DNA of 64,000 bases from Marisa cornuarietis. Lineage: Eukaryota; Mollusca; Gastropoda; Architaenioglossa; Ampullariidae. The notes beneath the pieces were generated by a model. The model did no database searches. It was given only the letters and a program-made list of their open reading frames with translations, and was not told the origin of the DNA. The stretch spans positions 1,538,501-1,602,500 of the forward strand of contig SMMW01000584.1 of NCBI GenBank assembly GCA_004794655.1. The letters run 5' to 3'. Each line of letters opens with the position of its first letter. The stretch's first letter is position 1. The translations under genes and the position numbers were made by a program. This document shows, piece by piece, positions 46,301 through 59,489 of this stretch.

Positions 46301-49300
46301 CTCACTCTAAATGACACAAATTTATAATTGAACAGAGAAAAGCTTAAAAACAAATAAAGAAAATGTTTGAAGGAAAAATGTTAGAGATGACTGACATCAA
46401 TGTTAGCGATCATGGCTGGCTTGTGGAGTGGAGAATTTCATGAAAAAAATGAGAAGAATTAAATCAGAATATGTGGAAAGAAGAAAGCAAATATGATAGG
46501 AGACAATGTCAAATGCTATAAGGTGATTCTGTTCAAGGTTTGGACTTCAGTGACAAAGGCAAGTACTTGGCACTGGCAGAGAGAAGGGATTGTAAAGACT
46601 TTGTCAGCATCTTTGCTTGTGACACCTGGTCTTTAGTACGAGTGAGTGAGCTTAGCCTCTAGTTCTCAGTAACCTAGAGAGTGGTTCATTTAGCCTCTGG
46701 CTTGAGTCTGTAGTATCTGTTAATTTAGCCAGGCAGCACCGGTTTCATATAGCTGTAATTGTTTTCTTGCTACCAGATACCACTATGAGAAAGAGGCCTG
46801 TGTCAATTGTACCATGTAGACGTCATCCTGCCTTTATATTGTATCCTGGGCTTTTGTATAGTTTTCTTCCTGCTTCTGACTTGCTTTTCCTAAATCTTTT
46901 ATGCACTGTGTCCACAGCACTTTCAGACTGAGACAGATGACCTAGATGGATTAGAGTGGTCACCCGATGGGCGAGTCCTGTGTGTCTGGGATTCATGCCT
47001 GACTGTAAGGTTTAAATCACTTTGCTTCCTTTGTGCATGTTTGTTTGGTGTTACTCCTAACAGTATTTAACATACTTACTATTGGATAAGGAAAATTAGA
47101 GAGAGGTTGTTTAAGTCTAGTAAGAACTAGTGGCAAAATGAAAGTGGTGGAAATCTCTTACCTACTGTTACTGTTGTCACAATTGTGCATGATGTGGAGC
47201 TGGTTCTGTTGTGGAAGCATCTGATGGTGCTGTTCCAATATTGGTGGCAGTGAGGGAGCAGGCATCTGCACATAGGACCTGTGGGTGAAGTGAGCTTCAA
47301 CTGTGTGGGACTGGAGATGCCCCATGTAACCTGAGATTCCTCTGTGAGGTGCTTGTGCTGTATGGGTGGGCAATGCTGCTGTAGACCTTGCTGGGCTTGC
47401 ACTGGGAACGGCTGCTTCCTGGATGGGGTGGATGTTAGGGTGGACAATATTTTGGTTGTCGAAGAGTGACTGGCTGTCACCCTGGCAAGGCTGAGGGTCA
47501 TTTGGGTAAGGGAAGGTATTCATGTTGGAAATTCTCTGAGGTTTCTGGGGGTGAGCATCCTCTTCAAAGATGTTTTTGCAGCTGAAGGTCTGAAAGTTGT
47601 CTGAACAGTAGCTTGTGCTTGTGTGATCATTACCACTTGTTATACCCTGAGAGTAGGTTGTTGAACACACTGGTATGGAGGCAGACATGGTACTTTTTCA
47701 AGGTGGATGGCAGTTTCAGCAGATTGAAACAGATTCAGGAGATTGATCTGTGCTGGGAAAAAAAAACAACTTTCTTTCCGACAAACAAGTAGTGTTGACA
47801 CATCTCAATACATATCTTGTGAATATGTGCATGTACCAGCCATTCACACTATTGTGAGTTCATGGATCACTGGACTCCCTGACATAAAAGTTACAGATAG
47901 TAATCAGCAGGTAAGCATGAGGGAGACATGCAGTGGTGCACTGTTCTCGCTTTGGTAGAGATGACAATTAAACCTGGCAGAGATTTGACATTGTACATGA
48001 TCTCTCTAAATTGAAGGGATTGCAGTGGTGCTATATATATATTCACAGTATTATTAAGTATATGTCTTTGACTCACTGGACACTGGCAGTTTACTGCATT
48101 TTTTTGTAATCAGATTAGGGAGTGACTAAAGGTGACTATGTATACATGATATAATGTGTTAAAGGTTGTATTTTGTTTCATTTGGTGTTTGCAGTATCAG
48201 TTACTTCTGTATTCTCTTGATGGAAGATGTGTGGCCCGATATTCAGCTTATGATTATGCTCTTGGGATCAAGTGCATTGCATGGTCCCCCTCTGCACAGT
48301 TTTTGGCTGTGGGCAGTTTTGATGAAAAGGTAAGTGTTCACCTGTCTTTGTTTGAACATTTGTAGATTTGGTTGAGCATGTACCAGTGTACTTTGTGTCA
48401 AGATGTACCACATGCTTTCCTAATTCTTATGTGTGCTCAGTAGCGGCTTTAGCAGTATCCAGGGCTCTGCAGGGCCCTGGGCGAGTGTCATATGTGGGGG
48501 CCCCAGTTGGCACCCCCAAAGGCCACCTCTGTATGTGCCATATTGCCTTACATACCCTTTTGCTTCTTTGGTTATTGGATTTTTGTTTTTGTTGCTTTGT
48601 CTGTTTATGTCATGAAATATTTAACTACATTTCTGCATTCTTTGTCTTGTGGTGCTTGTGGTTACAAACACAATACAGGTGACACAGATTTCAGCAGTGC
48701 CAAGATCAGCATTTACTTTTGAAAAGGCATGATGCACAAATTATAGTATTGAAGATAACTGATCAATGTTGCGGCACTATGCTCCTCGAGGAGTAAAAAG
48801 AAATCATGATGATGATGATGATCAACGACACCAGTTTTCTCTTCTCTGTGTGTGTGTCTGAAGGACAATGGTCGCCAGTGGGTAGATTACTGCACCATTT
48901 TATAGCTGTCTTATTGTGTGTGTGTGTTTGTAAAGGACAAAGGTGACCAGTGGGTAGACTATTGTACCATTTTATGGGTTTTCATGCGCGTGTGTGTGCG
49001 TACGTGCACGCACGCGCGCCTACAAATCCATTTTTTTTTTAAATCTGCCATTCGGCGGCCGCAAATGGGATACGATCATCCTATGGTGCGGCGAGTTACA
49101 GGACGCGGCACACAAGCATTGGCAAACTTTCAAACAGAACGACAAAAAGGCACTGGCTTTCCACAACTACCTTTGTAAACCATCTGCTTGAAGACCGAGG
49201 GAACATCTGTCTGGGAATTACCTTCCGTTTTGTTTTCCCCACTATCCATAGAATGTGTCTTGACATGCAGATGCGCGTGCGTGGTAGCAGGTAAATAGAT

Positions 49301-52300
49301 GTTATATACGCATACCCAGTGGCGGCGGTAGCGCGCTGTTGGCGGAATATGTCAAACAGTGTTAGGTGTATAGGCTACGAGAATACGTCAGACAGTGATC
49401 GAAAAGTACGGGTTTGGGGTGGGGGAAAGAAAAGGCTGTTTCTTACCTCGTGTGCGGGCCTTGACCGCCTATAGTTATACGGTCTCACGCGCGCGCGCGC
49501 GTCACAGCGTGACGAAGAGGCAGGCACTTAGTTACACAGTGGCTGCCACCGGTGGGCAGCGCACCGAGATGCTGATGATAGCAGCAGCTCCCTTGAGCGT
49601 CGTAGATAAACCGAACGATGAACCGCCAGAGATGTTTGCAGAATCATCGGAACAAGGGGCAGAAGCAGTTTGTCAGGAACCGCGCCACTGCCAGTCACCA
49701 CTGGGGTCCGCACGGAGGGGCGAGAGAGAGAGAGACTTAGCTTGCACACCGACCGCCGGGAGCTGTAGCTACCCCCTACTCGAAACAGCCACCTGTCGCA
49801 GTCACAGTTGCTGTTTTGGCAGAGTTGACGCAGCCCAGCTCCAGGTTTGCAGGGGGTGAAAAATAAAAGAGTGGAAGGTGGAGGATTGGGGAGGGGAGAG
49901 GAGGTGGACGTTAGCTGGCTCGTTTCTACTTTCTCGGCGTCACCTGTCTCAGCCAGGCGTGACCGCCGTGTATCATCTTCGCTAGAATCAAAACCGCCGA
50001 TGGCGCCGTCGCTACGCGCCTACGTGGGTAACCTTAGTCGCTGAGCTTGAGTGGTCCCGTTAGCATTTCTAACGGTTTGTCGGGTGGCCGCGTTGGGTTT
50101 GAAGGGTAGCCTCAGCCTGCAGCACCTGAACGTAAAACATTTTTCAACATTTTACTATTAAGAAAAAGAAGTTTTTAACACCTTCGCATCACGATAACAG
50201 ATTGAAAAGTACACACAATTGCCTTCTGGTTATCGCAGCTGTTCGAGATAACGCATCCGAGATTGATTCCCAGATCGTTTATCTCACGGTGAGTACTCGG
50301 GGTAGTGTATCGTGGTGTTAGGTGTGGGTGGCATATCACGCTACAGAGAACAAGTCCCCCGCGAAGAGGTCTGTGACGCGGTTTGAAAAGGCTAGATCTG
50401 CTAGCTTCCGGGTAGCATAGCGCGGAGAACCACGGCTCCCTGGAAAGCACGTCTTCCTCTTGGTTTCTGTAGACAGCGGCGTCGCACCGGCAAGCGCGAG
50501 ACCCTCGATGGTAGTACCCCTGCACATCGCATGGCACACCCTCGATCACATGATAGCGCGGCATGTTGCACGGTGTGCTGACAGCAACCTTTATGCACGA
50601 CACTGCTCGCATTTACAGAACAACTTACTACCAGAGCACTGCTTGCCATCACAGCACAACTTACTACAAAAGCACTACTTATTATCACAGCGCAACCTGC
50701 TGGCACAACATTACGTATTATCTCAATAATTACTTACTCTTATATCAAATTCTGAACAGCAAGATCCATTATTACGACGGCACTCGTGTCACGCAGGAAG
50801 TTCCACGATTTTTGTCAGATCAGTTTATGGCTTACAGACGATTCAGAAATTTTGAAAAAAAAACAGGTTTCACTGCCAGGTTTGTTGCTCTTCTTTCATT
50901 ACGAGTATCGCTCCCAAGGATGTAGGCCTTGCTGAATCTTGATAGCCGCGAGTTGCAGCATAAGACAGACCTAAGGGTTCTGCTAGTACGACCTCGTGTT
51001 GCGTTAGGCTAATGCGTCACACATGGGGAGGCTAGTTTGCCGTTCGCACTGTTGTTATCGCGGATCCCCCCCCCCCACACACACACACATTCCTCAACTC
51101 TCCTCCGTGCCTTCTGCTGCACCGCACTGTCGGGTGGAGGGGGGAGTGAAGAAGACGCGATTTATCAAGTTAGCGATGTGACAGGTTGGGGGTTGAGCGC
51201 ATCAGATGAGGGATGTCGTCACAGCAGTGGTGCCGATAGTGTTTGAGTGTGCTACTAAAGACGTGATGGCTCTGATATTTTTTTTTATAGCAGATCTTCG
51301 TGGTAAGTATTCTCGAGAAAAAGCATTACTAATTTGCTTTTCCTTTGTGGCATTTGACGTCGCGAAGGTACATGGATAGTATTACCATACGAATGCTACA
51401 TAGGCCTACAATAGCTGGGAGCACATGTTAAGTGGCATATTTAACATCTAACCCATTTCTATTCATGTTATAGAGGCTTGTATCTCGAGAACCGAAAGAG
51501 ATTGTTCACTCAGATTTTTAGAAATAGAAGCACCCAACGAACTTAGCCAGTCATTCGACAGTATATATTTATCTTTGGTTGTTGTTTTGCTAATGCTTGT
51601 TGTTTTACTAATATCACGTATACTTGGTGAAAGTATGTTCACCTCTAAAACCCACGGGAATAAACTGACGTCTGGTGCCACCCTTGATATCCTGTTCTCT
51701 ACACTGAAAATTACCATGTCATGGATCACTACCTGTGTTAACCAGTTAACATTCGTCCTTAATTAATTCTTTCAGGATAACTGCAGTCTCTGGACATTAG
51801 TAGTCAGTAGTTTCAGGATCTACGGCGTGGATCCCTTTTTTACTATATGCTGAGTTTCGGATATTTACGGGTCGTTCAAGTCGGATTTTGCTCTAGTGTT
51901 CTCTTTTAAAACATAGCTGTTAAATGTGAAAATTTAGACCCGGGAGCGAGGTGTTTAACGTCGTTGACCAGAGAGGGTGGTGGGGTGGTTAAATAACGGT
52001 ACAGTCATGGCAGGAAAGGGCCTCTATCTTTGCTCTTAGAGATAGTTACAGAGTGCAGAGATAACCGCTGTTTTCTGCGCCGACGTTGGAGAAATGCCGG
52101 GGTGGGTTAAGATCTCAGTCAGAAATCTCCTTTTAGTAATTGCCCGAGCTAACGGTCACTGAGCTGCATGCCCATCCTGCAGTCGTACGGATAGGGAGAA
52201 AGGAAAGAGAGCGGGTGTGGCGGAGGAGCTATCGACCCGTTGCAACAACCACTAAGCGAGGACACGAACCAAGGCCGCTGCCGGTTCCTAGCTTAAACCA

Positions 52301-55300
52301 GCAGCCTTTAGCGATATCCCGAGATACCGAAAAGGCGTCTCAAACTCAAACATGAAAGAGCCGCCATAGAGGTAGGGAGGCTACCGTGGGTAGCGGGGCG
52401 AGGCCCGCGGACATGAAAGAGCGGCAATGGAGGCGATCAGGCCTGACGTCCCTCCTTCGGGGTCATTGTCGCCGTTGACAGCATCGAGGGGACTGTCCGA
52501 CGAGCTGGGCGAGGGTGAAGGGTAGCGATAAGACGGACACGGGACGGCACCCCAAAATTGACAAGCGCTTCACCTCTTCACCTTTGGCTTGGTCTTGTTT
52601 CGATTGTTCTCCGGTGACCCTGCCTCGAAGCTCTTCAAACCCGCCTGCCATCAGGAATGTAGGTCGAGTGTGTAGAGGCATCCCCGGGTCCTTCACACCC
52701 GCTTTCAGATGTCACCCCACCCCTCACCCACCAACGCACGATCTCCCACCCAGCCCCTCGCAGAACCCGGTGCGAGATGACCCGGCGAGTCTTGAGTTTG
52801 TAACGGAAGAAGTGTTTGAATTTTTACGACCATTGTTATATGTTGCCGTTACTAATCTGTTTGTAAAGGATTTTTTTTTTTTGAATGGAGCTGCGCCATG
52901 ACCCGTTCTTGTCGGCGCTTGAGGTAGGCCACTCGAACCGAGGAGGCCCCTTGACGACGGTGTGTGTTGGAGACTTCGCGTTTCGGCAAAACAAGAAAAA
53001 AAAAAGGGGGGGAGGGAGAGATGACGGGGGTGATAGAGAGGGCTAGGGTGGGGCAGCCATGATGAAAATTTTTCGGTCACCTATCCAAGTGACACAGAAC
53101 ACCTGTGTGGTTGAGGGATCCATATAGAACGGGAAATATTGTGGGGTGGGGTTACGAAGGAAAGATATCAGTTTTTTTTTAACGTGGACATGGAGGTTTT
53201 CATTGACAACGTAATAATTTTCCCTTCCTGCACTTATCTCGAAATAATTTCATTTAACAGGAATAAAGTAAACCCCTCATCCACACACAGACACACACAA
53301 CCAAACATGCTACAGTGTCGTACACATTTCATAGAGAGCTTAAAACGAGATCTCGTGTTTCGGTGCCCTCATACTAGGTGCCTCAGGCAGAGGTCTATGT
53401 GACGCCCAGAGGGGAATTTTCATATTTTTTTCTCTCTAGCTATACAATTCATTTTATAATTATAGAAAGGAAACTATAGCCATAGAATTGAATTGTATAT
53501 ACAAAATGAATTGGATGGCAACTTTAAGGCATAATATAAATGAACTATTTTGGTTTTACCGAAATTTTCTATCTCTAGTTATAGAATGAATTGGATAGAA
53601 TAGCTAGAGAGAATTATGAAAATTCTCCTCTTCACGCCTCATAGAGGTCACTACCGTCTGGGTTGGCTGGGTGACTGCGTAGTCCGTAGCGTTGGCTGCT
53701 GAGCAAAACAGCATTTTATTATTATTATTTTTTGAATAACGCGTCTTCATGGCGGCGAAGTGGGCTGTTATAGGTGGCACTGTCACTGTAGACGCTGTTT
53801 TGAGAAGTCAGCCATCTGTAATTACCTTTGTAACTCGGCTTTTTCATATTATGGACGGTGTAGTATTGAAACATGGTGGGTGGTCGCTTGATCGGGTGAG
53901 AAAAAATTTAGCAGATTTGGGGTATTTTTTAGTCCTGGTCGATAAATTTATAATTTATGGCTCTATGTATAGATACAACGAATACCTCAAATTAATATAA
54001 TAGCCGTACAATATGAATATAAAAGAAAAGAAATATATATTTCAAATATATGTAATGCGTATCTAAAATACATGTGCACTCATAGAATGTATACGGAGCA
54101 GTTTTATCCGTTCGAAATCTTGCTGAGATAGAATATTAAAGCTTCAGGGGAGTACAGATTTACGTTCAATATTATTGTGATAAACACCTAGCTTTACTGC
54201 GGTGAAGAATGGGCGGGCACAAGAAATACATAACGAGAAAGGTAGAAAGGAGCAGGTTTGTGACGCTGTTCATTTTCCTGGCGAATTATTTCGTCGAAGA
54301 TCTTAATTTTCTGAGTGTGAGGATTTAGCGAAATCGTTTTTTTTTCTTTCTCAGGCTTTGTTCAGTATAAACGTGGTGAACACCAAGATGTTTTCATTTG
54401 TGGTTGAACGCATGTCGGCCACCAATGCCAAGCCCTATTTTCGTGAGTTTTTTTTTTTTATCTTCGTCGCTCAAAGAATGCAACCCTCTTCCCTCCCCAT
54501 CACACATTTTTGCATCTTTTTAAACAGGGGTGGGGAAAGTACGGCCCTTCAGCCAAAATGCGAAGTGAACTTTTTCAAAAATTTAACTTAGGTTAATTTG
54601 ACTGATAATTTATTAAAATACGACTTATAGTGTGAGAAGTCATCAGTCTGTAACAGAAAAAGTACAAAAATAACAAACGTCTGATGGAGCTGTGAGAGCA
54701 TCGGCGGCGGCTGCCTTAAAATGAAAGACGGTTCAAGTTTTTATTGTGAGCGAATTTAAACAGCTTCACTTTTCGCATCAAATTTGGTCAGTGATCATCG
54801 TGTACGCATTTCCATCCCATTTTCACTAGGTTTGCTGTGTAGTCACGGCAAAGGTTTTGGGTATGTTACCGGCCCGCCGCGTAGTTAGGAATTTTGAGAC
54901 CGTCCCACAAAAAGTAAACGTTGCTCACCCCTTTTCTTATGGGATGCGACATGCCAGCTTGCCCTCTGGCGTGAAGCTTATCGTGGCCTTTTCTCTGTTT
55001 CGGGATACTTTTCTCTCAAGCACATTAGCTTCTGGCATGTTAGGTATAATCTCCAGGTGAGACAACCTTTTTCCATTCCTGGATGCGAGATTTTTTTCCT
55101 GAGAAAGTCCTATAGAAGGAATAAACTTCATGCCCCTTCACTTGCAGTATTTGAGCCATTTCTGCTTGCTTCACTGAAGCAGTTGACGGAGGTTAGATAG
55201 GGGGTTAACTACATGACGAAACTTCATCATGTTTTTTGTTTTGTTTTGTTTTTTGATGGCACGAATGTTGCAAAACGGACACCAGACAAGTAGAAACAGA

Positions 55301-58300
55301 ATTTACTGATAGACGATGTGAGGAGAGTAACTAATGGTGGAGTGTAACAGAAGCTGCCACTTGACAGGTAAGGCTTTCTTCGCAGCAAAGTGGCGAGAAC
55401 CGTGCGGTCCCTATCATGATTGCTGACTCATAATCCTATTCTTGATTTTAAAAAATTAAAACTAAAGGACCGTCCTTTGTACTTTTAAAACGACGATGGT
55501 GATAATTCTCGCCTCTAACGCACAAAGGGCAGCTCAACGAGTCGCAACGTGTGCTGTAGGCGAGTTATCTGCCCATTGTAAGATAACCTATCTTGGTGAG
55601 CCGCTGATGCCGCGCTGGTCCCGTTAGACCCGAAACCCAATCACCGTACGAACTGGCATAAAACTGCAGCGAGGAAAAAAAAAATCCTCAGCGAAAAGGA
55701 TGTTTGGTGGAGGGAAGATCCGGCTGGGGGCTAAGAGATAGATGCAATCGGCGTGCAACGTCGAGTCGCAGATATGACGCATACCACTTCTCCACCTTGA
55801 TGGCAGTGTTCTTATTTGGGGGAGGAGACTAACGGGATGCATGGAGGCGCGCGCGCACACACATACACACACACTCTCTCTCTCTCTCACACACACAGAC
55901 TTTGACCGTTTTATTAATTCTACCATTGGGTTCATATCAAGGGGTAAGTCATCGATATTTAAAAATTGCACTGGATCGTTTGGCAATGACAGAGAAAAAG
56001 GGGAGAGGAAGGAATTACATTGTGAAACACGAAACACGGGGCGTGAGCAGCTAGTGGGCCAGGTTTTAGAGGCATCCTGCTGCGACCGCGACAGACGATG
56101 CATTCAGACTGTACGTCTGTAGCCAAAAGACTGTGTCGGGGTGTAGAGTTCCACTCCTGCCGTGACAGTAGCGGTTTCCCCAGTCTTGTATAAGGGAGGA
56201 GGTGAGTGGGGTTGGGTGCGGTGAAGCGTTATTGTCGCCCGACTTGACACTGAATGTCCCATCATTGTTTAGTCCTTGTCTTTCTTTTGTGCACCAGTGG
56301 CTCTTATCCTGTCTCTTCCCCCCTCCCTCTTCCCCCATCCCCCTAGTATACTTCCCAGCCTTCTGCCTCCCAGTCGGTGCAACTCGACGCTTGGGCTGTC
56401 AACAGAAGCAAAGAAAGGTTGCGACAGCTCCTGGAGATTCGAACTACCCGTACACCCCTCCAGGTGTCTGCCCTCTTGGGGTGATTATCCGCGTTGCTTT
56501 CTCCGATCCAGCTCCGGCCCACCCCCTTCCACCTGTCGTCCACCACCCGTACTATAATCAGGAGTTGCCTAACTCTTCTCTCTCGACACCCAACCCTTTT
56601 AGCGTTTGTCGTGCACTCCCCTTTCGTATACTCAAGCTCTATTCTTAATTAAAGATTTGTGAGAAAAGGCAGGGTTGGTGGTGGCTGTGGTGGTGGTGGC
56701 GGTGGGGAGACGATAAGTATGTTGTGATGTTGTGATCGACGCGCGATACAGAGGTTTATAGGCGGGTGGGAGGTACCTTTGGTGACGACGGCAGCATGTT
56801 TGTATTTGAATATGTTATTAACATTTCCATCTTGTCATATTCAGAATCTGGCGCAGGGTTTAAGGACCCGGTTGGAGTCTCAGCTTTCGCGTCTGTTGGG
56901 GCGTGACCGGTTCGAAACTCAGACACCTTGCACTCAAGCTATAAGACGCGGCAGTGTTGTTGATGGTGTTTTGGAAGTAAGAGAGGCGGGTGGGTGGGGA
57001 AAGATGGTAAGGAGGGGGTGTTGTCAAGTCGTAAAAAAAAAAGCTCGCTCTACGCCTTCCACACGTTTTGGGTTTTGATAGCACCTGACAAACAAATCCT
57101 ACCAGTGTTTTTCACCTGCACGTAGCATTGTCACTGCCGTCACCTGTGAGGCTTTAGAAGAAAAGACGTCATCATGGAAATAAATCCTTTTTTCACCTGT
57201 TGAATTTTTACCTGCAACTGCCAACCATTTTATTACTGATCTGCAAAGGACGTGTGATGACTGTTATTTGGTTGCTGTGTCCGGAATTAGCTGTCTTGTC
57301 ATCGGAGTGTGTTATTCACGACGTTTCGAACTCTTACTTAGCTCTTTATGTTCAGAATCGTGGTAACGGGTAGTTACAGTGACGCCACTTGACCTGTTTG
57401 AATGTTGCCGCGTGCCAACTGCACAGCAGACGTGCACATTGCATTGAACTGTCGGTTGACCGTGACATGCTGCAGTGGACTGAACTGTCACCTGAGCGTG
57501 ACAATCTGCTCTGACCTGCAACCTGACGTTGACACACTGCTATGAGCTGTCACCTAACCGTGGCACGCTGCACCGACCTGTTAGTTGAGCGCAACACGCT
57601 GCACTAAACTGTTACATGAGCGTGACACGCTGCACTAAACTGTTACATGAGCGTGACACGCTGCACTAAACTGTTACATGAGCGTGACACGCTGCACTAA
57701 ACTGTTACATGAGTGTGACACGCTGCACTAAACTGTTACATGAGCGTGACACGCTGCACTAAACTGTTACATGAGCGTGACACGCTGCACTAAACTGTTA
57801 CCTGAGCGTGACATGCATATTTGAACTGTCACTATGAGGTGTCAGGTTGGGGGAGGGGCGGTTTGACCACCCATGTAGCGCCCTCTTCTCTCCACGTCCT
57901 TTTTGTTGCGTGTTGTACTACTGCCACCCACTCCTACCTGACTCCCAAAGAAAGAAAGAAAGAACTAAACGAACGAAAGAAGGAAAAAGAGAACGAATAG
58001 TTCGTTTTCAGGAGGGAGGCTAATGCACTAAGAACAGTTTTAAGAGTGAATATCGTTAGAATAAACAGTCTGGTCGCTTTTCACCAAACTTTCGACGCGA
58101 AGAAACGGGTGCTTGCTGGTGGAACGAATTGATCCTCATTCTACATTTGGGAAGAAATGCCCGTATGGGACACCATGCAGTCCTTTCAGCCTAACCTCTA
58201 GGGTCTTAAAAACCACATGCAGTGAGTATGGCAATGCAGTGTATTAAAAGTCCACCCCCACCCCGCCTTTATTGGCGTAACCCATACCTTTTCACTTTTT

Positions 58301-59427
58301 GAGACTGGATGTGACGTGGAGCATAACATGTCTTTCCAGGAAAGCATTTGTTCTATAAAGATTATGTTCACAAATATCGTCACAATTGAGTATGAATTAA
58401 GGAAATATTAATCGGAAGTAGGCATTCTGAAATAAAATATGTAAGTGACGTTTGGATGAAGGAGGGATAGGTTTTCCTGCAGTTGCATGCTGATGATGGG
58501 CCACGAGTTCTCTCGAAACCCTGACGCGCATGATCAAATGTGTGACTCTGTTTAGCATATTTGACATCCATAGAATATACTAGCAAAATATAGTCACCTA
58601 TTTGACCAAATGGGTACGGTCAAGAAGGTACTTGTTACCATCGACTGCGAACATTATGAAATTCTTTTTCTCGACGATTTTTTTTAATACTAATTGTGCC
58701 TTTAAATGGACATGATTGTTTGAATGTGAGTGTATTTTGTTAATATGATGGTCAAATAAAAATGGGTCCAGCATAGCCGCGTGTTTGACCCTATATCAGG
58801 TAGGGTTAAAAAGATTTTACAAGGCACCGTAACCCTGGCCATCACGTTTTTCATATCGGATGTGCCTTTACCAACAGGCTCTGCTGTCGCGTAGCCCTTC
58901 TTGGCCTGTGAAAAAGGGTTATAACGTTGTTTGTACCTGTCGCTTGCCTGTACCCAACCCCTCGACCTCCCCTGCTCATTAAGACTTACGCTATGCAGCC
59001 ATCAGCTCCACCCTCCCGTTCTGTCGGGGAATGGACGTAATTACAGCCTGCTAGCTCACCCGCCTCTTCCCCCATCCCCCCTCTCTCTCTCTGCTTGACT
59101 GGCATAGGAAAATGCGGATACCCGGGGTGCGGCTTAGCACGGTCCCGCAAGTTTCTTTTCTGCTCTGCGTGTGTGTGTTTAAGGCTTCCTAGTTTCTCAT
59201 CAGCACCGGAGATGTAGGGCTACGTGACCTCCCTGCGGCGACAACGGTTCTTTGTAGAATGTCCGGAAGGAGACGAGGGGAGGGGAAGACGAGAAGAGTG
59301 TGCTAGGCTAATAATAATAAAGCACTTTTTATAAAGCGCTATTCCTGCTAAAGCTCAACGCGCTTTAATACAAGTAAACACAAACAGCACATCCACACAA
59401 ATAATGAAATGCATATATACAATTTCA

Positions 59428-59489
<62 letters not shown>

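Noticed and set aside
48430..48520. GC-rich block with GGGCCCTGGGCGAG resembling a transposon end
   Set aside because: No matching inverted end or target duplication was found downstream.
49395..49859. 154-codon plus-strand open frame in the CpG-rich block
   Set aside because: High GC lowers stop frequency; composition is erratic, it includes a CG dinucleotide repeat, and there are no domains or splice context.
55624..56103. 159-codon minus-strand open frame
   Set aside because: Includes a translated CA/CT microsatellite ([12 protein letters not shown]) and no recognisable domain.
56202..56648. 148-codon plus-strand open frame
   Set aside because: Pro/Ser/Leu-rich from C-rich low-complexity DNA; competing frame of similar length; no splice or domain support.
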